Below, piece after piece: positions 1 to 7,800 of a DNA stretch of 64,000 nt. Location of the stretch: positions 1-64,000 of the forward strand of contig JBDTTU010000010.1 in assembly GCA_039930465.1 (NCBI GenBank). The letters are read 5' to 3'. Origin of the DNA: LMDS01 sp039930465 (GTDB lineage Bacteria; Pseudomonadota; Gammaproteobacteria; Burkholderiales; Burkholderiaceae_C). The notes below the pieces were generated by a model. The model did no database searches and was not told where the DNA came from. It was given only the letters and a program-made list of their open reading frames with translations. The position numbers were made by a program, and so were the translations under genes. Numbering within the stretch: position 1 is the first letter of the stretch; each line of letters begins with the position of its first letter.

Positions 1-890
1 ACTCCTGTCGCGCCAGCTCGTGGCGTTCGGCCTCCAGCCGTGCGGCCTCGGCACGGGCTGCTTCCTGGCGCGCGGCCTCCTCGCGCTGCGCCTCAAGCCG
101 GGCCGCTGCTTGTCGGGCGGACTCTTGTCGCGCTACCTCTTGGCGTTCGGCCTCCAGCCGTGCAGCCTCGGCCCGGGCTGCTTCCTGGCGCGCGGCCTCG
201 TCGCGCTGCGCCTCAAGCCGGGCCGCCGCTTGCCGCGCGGACTCTTGTCGCACTGCCTCCTGGCGTTCGGCCTCCAGCCGTGCAGCCTCGGCCCGGGCTG
301 CTTCCTGACGAACGGCCTCTGCGCGCTGCGCCTCCCACTGGGTTGCCGCTTGCCTGGCGGACTCTTGTCGCGCTACCTCTTGGCGTTCGGCCTCCAGCCG
401 CGCAGCCTCGGCACGAGCTGCTTCCCGGCGCGTGGCCTCGTCGCGCTGCGCCTCTACCTGGGCCGCCGCTTGCAGCGCAGCGTTCTGGCGCTCGGCCTCC
501 AACTGCGCCGCCTTGGCACGGGCCTCGTCCTGACGCGCAGCCTCTTCGCGCTGCGCCTTTGCTCGGGCCGCCGTCTGTCGGGCGGCATTCTGGCGCTCTC
601 CCTCCAGCCGCGCGGCCTCGGCACGAGCGGCTTCCTGACGCTCGGCTTCTTCCTTCTGCGCTTCGGCCTGGGAGGCCATCTGTCGTGCAGACTCTTGTCT
701 CGCCGCTTCCTGGCGCTCGGCCTCCAGTCGCAGCGATTCGACACGAGCGGCTTCCTCACGCGCAACTTCTTCGCGCTGCTCCGCCAACCGGGCCTCCGCC
801 TGTTGCGCTGCCTCCTGGCGTTCAAGCTCCCGGCGCGCAGCCTCGACACGAGCCGCTTCCTGGCGCGCTGCCTCTTCCCGCTGCGCCTGC
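1..890 (-). repeat. Tandem repeat encoding 35/40-residue coiled-coil units
   Basis: The block matching cttcctggcgcgcggcctc recurs at 61, 181, 301, 421, 526, 631, 751 and 856, giving spacings of 120, 120, 120, 105, 105, 120 and 105 bases, all multiples of three. On the minus strand each unit encodes Ala/Arg/Glu/Gln-rich helix such as RLEAERQEVARQESARQAAA. The units nearest the left edge (1-420) are almost identical at the DNA level, while those toward 890 have diverged, suggesting recent expansion at the C-terminal side. Confidence 0.85.
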
Positions 891-1681
891 TGCGCTGCAT
901 CGCCGAGCCCTTGTGATGCCGAGGGCACCGTCTGCGGGCTCGAAGCACTGGGCGCGACCGCGATCACCGACGTCGGCGAGATCGGGGCGGCCAGCACGAC
1001 CGGCGAAGGTGCCGCGGGGGGCTCCACATCCGCCACAGCCGGCTCCGGGCTCTGCACAGGCGGCGCAAGATCGGGGCTTGTTGGCGGCGCGGGCGTCTCG
1101 ATGGGGGCCACACTGGCCACGGCATCTCGTGTCGCTTCAGCCGGCGGCGCCGTGGTCTTGGCCGCGGGCGCTTTCGCCACGGCCACCCCACGCGGCGCGC
1201 GCGCCGGCAGCACGGGTGGTGCCGGGGCCGGTACAACGGCAACGGGCGGATCGATCGTTACCTGCTGCGGCGGCTCCTCGACCGGCTCGAGCGCTGGCTC
1301 GGGGGAACTGACTTGCGCCGGGACGAGAACCACGCGCAGATCGGGCACCTCGATCCGCCGATCCCGCCAGGGTGCGACGATCCCCGGAAGCCCCAGTGTG
1401 TCGCCGCCGAACGTCAAGCTCAACAGCAAGCCGTGAATCAGCAGCGAGAGCAGCAGCGCAAGTGCCATGGACCGGTGCTCATGGCGTGGGCGCAGGGCCC
1501 GCCGTTGCCAGCTTGGCGTGGCGTGCGGCGGCGGCGCCGGGTCGGATGAAGATTCCGGCTCGTCGCCAGCAGCCTGGCGATGCGGGGGATTGTCACCAAG
1601 GCCGTTCGCGTGCGAGCCGGTCAGCGGCGCGGGCACAGGCGTCGCCGCGTCGGTGTCTCGGGTGTTCCTCATGCGCGCCAT
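1..1681 (-). CDS. TonB-like membrane-anchored coiled-coil protein (C-terminus outside window)
   Basis: The frame is open from an ATG at 1681 to the left edge (about 560 codons seen), so the C-terminus is missing. The start has a good ribosome site (GGGAGAA about 8 bases upstream). Seen: a polar N-terminus of about 70 residues, one hydrophobic segment at about residues 72-95 (LALLLSLLIHGLLLSLTFGG), a long Pro/Ala/Val-rich linker to about residue 250, then an Ala/Arg/Glu/Gln-rich coiled coil. A cytoplasmic tail, one membrane anchor and a Pro-rich periplasmic spacer is the layout of TonB/TolA-type energy transducers. Whether a TonB C-terminal domain follows cannot be seen. Inference: a periplasm-spanning linker protein. 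It is divergent from the PAS-GGDEF-EAL gene, with about 260 bases between them. Confidence 0.75.
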   Translation of the reverse strand, partial: MARMRNTRDTDAATPVPAPLTGSHANGLGDNPPHRQAAGDEPESSSDPAPPPHATPSWQRRALRPRHEHRSMALALLLSLLIHGLLLSLTFGGDTLGLPGIVAPWRDRRIEVPDLRVVLVPAQVSSPEPALEPVEEPPQQVTIDPPVAVVPAPAPPVLPARAPRGVAVAKAPAAKTTAPPAEATRDAVASVAPIETPAPPTSPDLAPPVQSPEPAVADVEPPAAPSPVVLAAPISPTSVIAVAPSASSPQTVPSASQGLGDAAQQAQREEAARQEAARVEAARRELERQEAAQQAEARLAEQREEVAREEAARVESLRLEAERQEAARQESARQMASQAEAQKEEAERQEAARAEAARLEGERQNAARQTAARAKAQREEAARQDEARAKAAQLEAERQNAALQAAAQVEAQRDEATRREAARAEAARLEAERQEVARQESARQAATQWEAQRAEAVRQEAARAEAARLEAERQEAVRQESARQAAARLEAQRDEAARQEAARAEAARLEAERQEVARQESARQAAARLEAQREEAARQEAARAEAARLEAERHELARQE

Positions 1682-1940
1682 TGCGTCGATTCTCCCGGAT
1701 AGAAGCCAAGCGTCGCCGAGGGGAGAGCCAGACACACCCAAGAGGGGGTTTGGTCGATACCGGCACACGCTGGTCGGTACCCGTCTTGGCCGATCGCCAA
1801 GGCCACGGCGGCGCCAGGCAGTTTCGTCCGTGAAGTTTTCCCCAAGTGGACGCTCGGCAAGGTGATTCGCCCTCAAGTGACACAAGCGTCCCGCCGATTT
1901 CGTATTTCAAGGGTGAGCGCTGACACCAGCGCTTGTCCAT

Positions 1941-3707
1941 GTGAAGCTCTACTACTACCCCAACTCAATGAGCAGCGGTCTGGTTCCCACACTCGAGAAC
2001 GGCGACGTGCGCCGGGCCGAAGGCGATGCGCTGCGCGCGGAAAATCGGGCGCTTCGGCGCGAGCTTGATCTGCTGCGCGACGCGCTCGAGCGCATGCCGC
2101 ACGGCATGTGTGCGTTCGACAGTGACGACATTCTGGTGCTGGCCAACGCGCACTACCGCAAGATCTGGAGTCTGCCGGAAGAGGTGGTGCGCCCGGGTGC
2201 GACCTTCCGCCAGATCATGGACGCAACGCCTGGCCGCGAAACCGCCGCCAGCCGCGAGCGCCCCCAGCCCGAACAGGGCAGCAATGGCACACGCTGGCGC
2301 GAGTGGGGGCTCGACGACGGCCGCATCATCGAGATCGTGGTGTCGCGTCTGGCCGATGGCAGCTGCGTCGCACTGCACGAGGACGTGACCGAACAGCGCG
2401 AAGCCCAGGAGCGCATCAGCTTCATGGCCCGGCACGACCTGCTCACGGGCCTGCCCAACCGGGGCGTGCTTCGCGAGGAACTCGAGCGCGGGCTGGCAGC
2501 CACCCGCCGCGGCGATACGGTGGCGCTGCTGTGCCTGGATCTGGACCGCTTCAAGCCCGTCAACGACACCTATGGCCACGGCGCCGGCGATGCGCTGCTC
2601 AAACAGGTGGCCCAGAGACTGCGCGAGTGCGTGCGCGAGACCGACATCGTGGCGCGGGTCGGCGGCGACGAGTTCGCGGTGGTGCAGCGTGGCGCCGTTC
2701 AGCCCGAAGGCTCGACCCGCCTGGCGCGGCGCATCATCGACGTGCTGACCCGGCCCTTCGACATAGAAGGCCACGTGGTTCACATCGGCACCAGCGTGGG
2801 CCTGGCGATGGCTCCGAGCGACGGCGAAGACAGCGAGACCCTGTTGCGCCACGGCGACCTGGCCCTCTACCGCGCGAAGTCTGACGGACGCGGCCAGATG
2901 AGCTACTTCGAGGCCGGAATGAACGAGCGCGTCGAGGCGCGTCGTGGCCTGGAGACCGACCTTCGCGACGCGATCACGGCGCGGCAATTCGAACTGGCCT
3001 ACCAGCCCTGCTTCGATCTGCAAGACGGGCGGCTCGTTGGCGTCGAGGCGCTGCTTCGCTGGCCTCATCCACAACGTGGCATGGTGTCGCCGGCGGAGCT
3101 GATTCCTTTGGCCGAAGAGACGGGGCTCATCGTCCCGATCGGGCAATGGGTGCTGGAGCAGGCCTGCCGCGACGCGCTGAATTGGCCGACCCACCTGACG
3201 GTCGCCGTCAACGTCTCGGCGGTACAGTTCGCGCGCGGCACCGTGGTTCGTGACGTGCAGCGTGCCCTGGCCGAAACAGGGCTGCCGGCGCGGCGCCTGG
3301 AGCTGGAGATCACCGAGACGGCGATGTTCAAGGATCCGACCGCGGCGATGGCGGCATTGCACACCCTGCGCGACGCCGGCGTGCGCATCGCGCTGGACGA
3401 CTTCGGCACCGGGTATTCGTCGCTCAGCCACCTGCGCAGTTTCCCGTTCGACCACTTGAAGATCGACCGCTCATTCGTGCGCGATGTGGTTGAACGCGCC
3501 GACCTGCGCGCCATCGTGCGCAGCATGGCCACGCTGGCAGAAGGCATGGGCATGCAGACCACGGCAGAAGGTGTCGAGAACGCCGAGCAACTGGCCGCAG
3601 TTCGCGCGCTGGGATGCACGGCGGTGCAAGGTTTCTTTTTGGGCAAGCCGATGCCGGCCGCCCAGATCGGCCGGCTGATCGACGCCGCGCCGGCGCAGCA
3701 AGCCTGA
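1941..3707 (+). CDS. PAS-GGDEF-EAL bifunctional cyclic-di-GMP enzyme
   Basis: A protein of 588 residues. Order: a short coiled coil (about 25-55), a PAS-like sensor domain (about 52-150), a GGDEF diguanylate cyclase domain with an intact RVGGDEF active site near residue 240 and an RETD inhibitory I-site just before it, then an EAL phosphodiesterase domain with GVEALLRW, DDFGTGYSSL, KIDRSF and EGVE motifs. Both catalytic signatures look complete, so it could make or degrade c-di-GMP. There is no membrane segment, so it should be cytosolic. The start is uncertain: GTG at 1941 or ATG at 1968, neither with a clear ribosome site. It stands alone and is divergent from the coiled-coil protein gene. 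Confidence 0.92.
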   Translation: MKLYYYPNSMSSGLVPTLENGDVRRAEGDALRAENRALRRELDLLRDALERMPHGMCAFDSDDILVLANAHYRKIWSLPEEVVRPGATFRQIMDATPGRETAASRERPQPEQGSNGTRWREWGLDDGRIIEIVVSRLADGSCVALHEDVTEQREAQERISFMARHDLLTGLPNRGVLREELERGLAATRRGDTVALLCLDLDRFKPVNDTYGHGAGDALLKQVAQRLRECVRETDIVARVGGDEFAVVQRGAVQPEGSTRLARRIIDVLTRPFDIEGHVVHIGTSVGLAMAPSDGEDSETLLRHGDLALYRAKSDGRGQMSYFEAGMNERVEARRGLETDLRDAITARQFELAYQPCFDLQDGRLVGVEALLRWPHPQRGMVSPAELIPLAEETGLIVPIGQWVLEQACRDALNWPTHLTVAVNVSAVQFARGTVVRDVQRALAETGLPARRLELEITETAMFKDPTAAMAALHTLRDAGVRIALDDFGTGYSSLSHLRSFPFDHLKIDRSFVRDVVERADLRAIVRSMATLAEGMGMQTTAEGVENAEQLAAVRALGCTAVQGFFLGKPMPAAQIGRLIDAAPAQQA

Positions 3708-3765
3708 GAAATTTCGACTCAGCGCGGGAGCTGGCGCCTTGTTGCCACGGCGCGAACGGCTGGCG

Positions 3766-4149
3766 TCAAGCCAGGGTCACGATCTGATTCAGCACGCCGC
3801 AGGCTTGCGCGAACAGCGGATCGGAGAGCCGCTTCGCCGGGTGCGGTTTGGCGCGCCGGGCACGCCAGTCGAACGACTTGGGCTGGTGGCACAGAACGTA
3901 GCTCACCTTGCCGACCTTGCGCCCGCCGGCTGTGCCGACTGGCACGGCAAAAGGGTTGGTCGCGTTGTACGCAGCCGTCGTCATGGGCAGCCCGATGACC
4001 AGCCCGGTGCGCGCGTTGAAAGCCGTGGGTGAGAGCACCAGCAGCGGGTGCAGGTCGCGCATTTCATTGCCGGCTTGCGGGTTGCAATCGATCCAGACGA
4101 TGTCTTGCCGGTCGGGAACCCAGGCCTTCGTGGCAGCACGAGTCACCAC
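3766..4149 (-). CDS. mazF: MazF/PemK-family mRNA endoribonuclease toxin
   Basis: A protein of 127 residues with MazF/PemK hallmarks: an N-terminal DRQDIVWIDCNPQAGNE strand-loop, the RPxLVLS-like segment LHPLLVLSPTAFN, the conserved GLVIGLPMTT strand and a late VGKVSYVLC strand. The family cleaves mRNA at short sequence motifs and is held inactive by a MazE-type antitoxin. The GTG start at 4149 overlaps the end of the antitoxin gene by 7 bases, so the two should be co-translated. Length and gene order (antitoxin first) are typical. The fit to the family is good; target specificity cannot be read from sequence. Confidence 0.9.
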   Translation of the reverse strand: MVTRAATKAWVPDRQDIVWIDCNPQAGNEMRDLHPLLVLSPTAFNARTGLVIGLPMTTAAYNATNPFAVPVGTAGGRKVGKVSYVLCHQPKSFDWRARRAKPHPAKRLSDPLFAQACGVLNQIVTLA

Positions 4150-4394
4150 TGCTCGACGCCCACAGGTGACGCTGCCATCACCTCACCGCCATGCAATGCA
4201 GGGTCGAACAACGCGAGCCGATCCGCCAGCGTCAACGCCTTGTCGGCCTGCGGCGTGATGATGACCCGACCGTCTTCCACCGAGACCTTGACACGCTGGT
4301 TGGCGCGCAGCTTGGCCTCACGCGCCACGGCAGCAGGGATGCGAACACCAAGGTTGTTGCCCCAGGGCTTGATGTCAAGAAGGGCTTCAGGCAT
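4143..4394 (-). CDS. mazE: MazE-family AbrB/SpoVT-type antitoxin
   Basis: A protein of 83 residues. The N-terminus (LDIKPWGNNLGVRIPAAVA) is the swapped-hairpin AbrB/MazE DNA-binding fold, followed by a QRVKVSVEDGRVIITP strand and an acidic C-terminus that would wrap the toxin. ATG 4394 was chosen because it opens exactly at the conserved domain; an upstream in-frame extension to 4451 would add 19 non-conserved residues. The gene directly precedes and overlaps mazF. Such antitoxins normally repress their own promoter. The upstream DNA contains TATACAT and a GTTTAAAC palindrome (around 4407-4420), a plausible promoter/operator. Confidence 0.88.
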   Translation of the reverse strand: MPEALLDIKPWGNNLGVRIPAAVAREAKLRANQRVKVSVEDGRVIITPQADKALTLADRLALFDPALHGGEVMAASPVGVEQW

Positions 4395-4823
4395 GATGGG
4401 GTTGACGTTTAAACATGTATAGACATTAGCACGCGATCGGGAGGATCGCAAGCCTGCGATGCGTCGGCCGAGTCAGCGCTCGTTGCTGCCACAGGCCCGC
4501 GCGCAACTCTTCGGACAACGACACTTCATCAATGGTTCGCAGGCACGCACCGCCTTGGACTTAGGGACGCAAGCGCTTTGCCTGACCCCGTCCCTCTTGC
4601 AACTCTTCGCGGAGCCTCAAGAGGCTTTCAACCGCCGCAGTTCTTTTCAAGAATTGAGCCCGGTGGTTCGTTGCTCGAGACGATGATCGCCGCAAAGCGA
4701 CGAGGTTTGAACGACGCGCACGGACAAGCACGGTTGGCATCGTCGACGGTAGCAGCGTAGCGAGCTGGCGCCTCGGCCGATACCCATTGTTCGCCTTCGA
4801 ACGCGAACTCCTCGACGAACACC
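4395..4823. other. Interval between mazE and uvrA without a recognised gene
   Basis: The first 60 bases hold the likely mazE promoter (minus strand, TATACAT near 4411). The rest, about 370 bases, contains only short open frames. The least implausible is a 64-codon minus frame from GTG 4822 to 4628, starting just downstream of the uvrA stop. It matches nothing I recognise and lacks a clear ribosome site, so it is not called as a gene. Confidence 0.5.
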
Positions 4824-7800
4824 TCACCCTCGCGCCAACACCGGCCGCAGCGCCGCCCCCGTGTGGCTCGCCTTGCACTTCACCAGCGCTTCCGGCGTGC
4901 TGCCGGCCACCACGGCGCCGCCCTTCACACCACCTTCCGGCCCAAGGTCGATGACCCAGTCGGCTTCGGCGATCACGTCGAGGTCGTGTTCGATCACGAC
5001 CACGCTGTGGCCGGCGTCGACCAGGCGGTGCAGCACCCGGATCAAACGTTCCACATCGGCCATGTGCAGGCCGACGGTCGGTTCGTCGAGCACGTACAGC
5101 GTGTGTGGTGCCTTGTTGCCACGCCGGCCAACATCGTCGCGCACCTTGCTCAACTCGGTGACGAGCTTGATGCGCTGCGCCTCGCCGCCGCTGAGCGTGG
5201 GTGAGGGCTGGCCGAGCGTGAGGTAACCCAGGCCCACGTCTTTCAGCAGCTTCAGCGGGTGCGAGATGTTGGGCATCGAGGCGAAGAAGTCGACCGCTTC
5301 GTCCACTTCCATCTTCAGCACGTCGCCGATGCTCTTGCCACGCCAGCTGACCGCCAGTGTCTCGGCGTTGAAGCGCGCGCCGTGGCACACGTCGCACGCC
5401 ACTTTCACGTCGGGCAGAAAGCTCATCTCGATCGTGCGCATGCCCTGCCCTTCGCAGCCCGGGCAACGGCCTTCGCCGGTGTTGAAGCTGAAGCGGGCCG
5501 GCGCATAACCGCGTGCGCGCGCTTCGAGCGTGTCGGCGAAAAGCTTGCGGATCGTGTCCCAGAAGCCGATGTAGGTGGCGGGGCATGAGCGTGGTGTCTT
5601 GCCGATCGGCGTCTGGTCGACTTCGAGCACGCGGTCGATGAAACCCCAGCCGTCGATGGCGTCGCAGCCTTGCCAGTTCGGCTTGCCACCGCGTGTGTTG
5701 ATGAACTGCAGGTTGGCCAGCAGCACGTCACGCGCGAGCGTGGACTTGCCGGAACCGCTCACGCCGGTCACGGCGACCAGGCGCTTCAACGGCACATCGA
5801 CCGTCACGTCTTGCAGGTTGTGCAGCGACGCGCCACGGATCGTCAACAGGCGGTTGCCTTCGCCTTCCTTGCGCACGGTCGCGGCCGTCACCGGTTCGAC
5901 GAAACGCCGCGTCTGCAACGGGTGCACCAGCGGGTTCGCGAGGAACCGCCCCGTCACCGAATCGGCGTTGCGCGCCAAATCGGCCGCGCTGCCTTCAGCC
6001 ACCAGAGTGCCACCACGTTTGCCGGCGCCGGGACCGATGTCGATGATGTGGTCGGCGCGGCGGATCGTGTCTTCGTCGTGTTCAACGACGACCAGCGTGT
6101 TGCCCTTGTCGCTGAGCGTTTGCAAAGCGTTCAGCAGCACCTGGTTGTCACGCGGGTGCAGGCCGATGGTCGGCTCGTCGAGCACGTAGCACACGCCTTG
6201 CAGGTTGCTGCCGAGCTGCGCCGCCAGGCGGATGCGCTGCGCTTCACCGCCGCTCAGTGTGGGCGCGGCGCGGTCGAGCGTGAGGTAACCCAGGCCCACT
6301 TCTTCCAGGAACTCGAGGCGGCTTTTGATCTCGCTGACCACGTCGCGCGCGATCTCGGCATCGCGTCCGAAGAGCTTCAGCGATTCGACCCAGGCACGCG
6401 AATCGGTCACCGACCATTGGCCGATCGCGGTGATGGAATGGGCGTCGAAAGTGACGAGCCGCGAGGCGGGGTTGAGCCGTGTGCCAGCGCAATCGGGGCA
6501 CGGCGCATCGATCAGTCCTTCGACGTCTTTTTCTTCGGACGGGAAACTCTGCTCCTGCCCGCGGTTGTCGTCATCACGCACCGAATCGTCATACGCCTTG
6601 CGCTGCTCGCGCGTGAGCGCCAGGCCCGTGCCCACGCAGGTGGTGCACCAGCCGTGTTTGCTGTTGTAGCTGAACATGCGCGGGTCGAGCTCGGCGTAGC
6701 TGGTGCCGCAGGTCGGGCAGGCGCGTTTGGTGGAGAACACCTTGACGCTGCCGATGCCGGCGGTAGAGCCGTCGGTGAGCATTGCGCCCTTCAAGCCGTC
6801 GAGCGGGCTCAGCAGGTGCATCACGCCTTTGCCGAGTTCGAGCGTGCGCGCGAGCAACTCCCGCAGCGCCGCTTCGTCGTCGGCACTGACCACGATGTCG
6901 CCGACCGGCAGCTCGAGCGTGTGTTCCTTGAAGCGGTCGAGACGCGGCCACGGGTCGACCTTGATGAACTCGCCATCGACGCGCAGGTGCGTGTGGCCTC
7001 GCCCCTTCGCCCATTTCGCGAGGTCGGTGTACAGGCCCTTGCGGTTCACGACCAGCGGCGCGAGCAGGCCGACGTGTTCGCCCTTGTGGTCGCGCAGCAG
7101 TTGCGCAGCGATGCTCTCGGCGCTTTGTGGCTTGACCGGCGAACCGTCTTTCACGCAGTGCTGCAACCCGAGCTTCACGTACAGCAGGCGCAGAAAGTGC
7201 CAGACCTCGGTGGTGGTGGCCACCGTGCTCTTGCGCCCGCCACGCGACAGGCGCTGCTCGATCGCGACTGTCGGCGGAATGCCGTAGACCGCATCGACCT
7301 CGGGCCGGCCCGCCGGCTGCACGATGCTGCGCGCATAGGCGTTCAACGATTCGAGGTAACGGCGCTGGCCTTCGTTGAACAGGATGTCGAACGCGAGCGT
7401 GCTCTTGCCCGAACCCGAGACGCCGGTGACCACGGTGAACTTGCCACGCGGAATGCTCACGTCGAGCGACTTCAGGTTGTGCTCGCGCGCATTGACGATG
7501 CGGATCACTTCTTCACTCGCCCGGCGTTCGTCGCGCGCTGCCTTCAGCAGGTACTGCAGCGGCCGGCCTTCTTCGACCTTGTGGCCGTCGAGCCCCATCG
7601 AGATGTCGTAGTCGGCGAGCGCCTTGCCGGTGTGCGAGGTCGGGTGGCGCTTCACCTCTTCAGGTGTGCCGGTGCAGACGATCAAGCCACCCGCGTCACC
7701 ACCCTCCGGGCCGAGGTCGATCAACCAGTCGGCCGCGCGAATCACGTCGAGGTTGTGCTCGATCACGATCAGCGAATGACCGGCGTCGAGCAGCTTGCGG

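Noticed and set aside
20..1311. Repetitive plus-strand open frames over the coiled-coil gene
   Set aside because: They are mirror images of the minus-strand repeats; only the minus frame has a ribosome site, a membrane anchor and a plausible helix.
1941..1970. First residues of the GGDEF-EAL protein (MKLYYYPNSM) resemble a glutathione transferase N-terminus
   Set aside because: Ten residues are too few, no other transferase segment follows, and the true start may be ATG 1968.
4628..4822. A 64-codon minus frame just after the uvrA stop
   Set aside because: Weak GTG start, no similarity I can name; kept only as a note.
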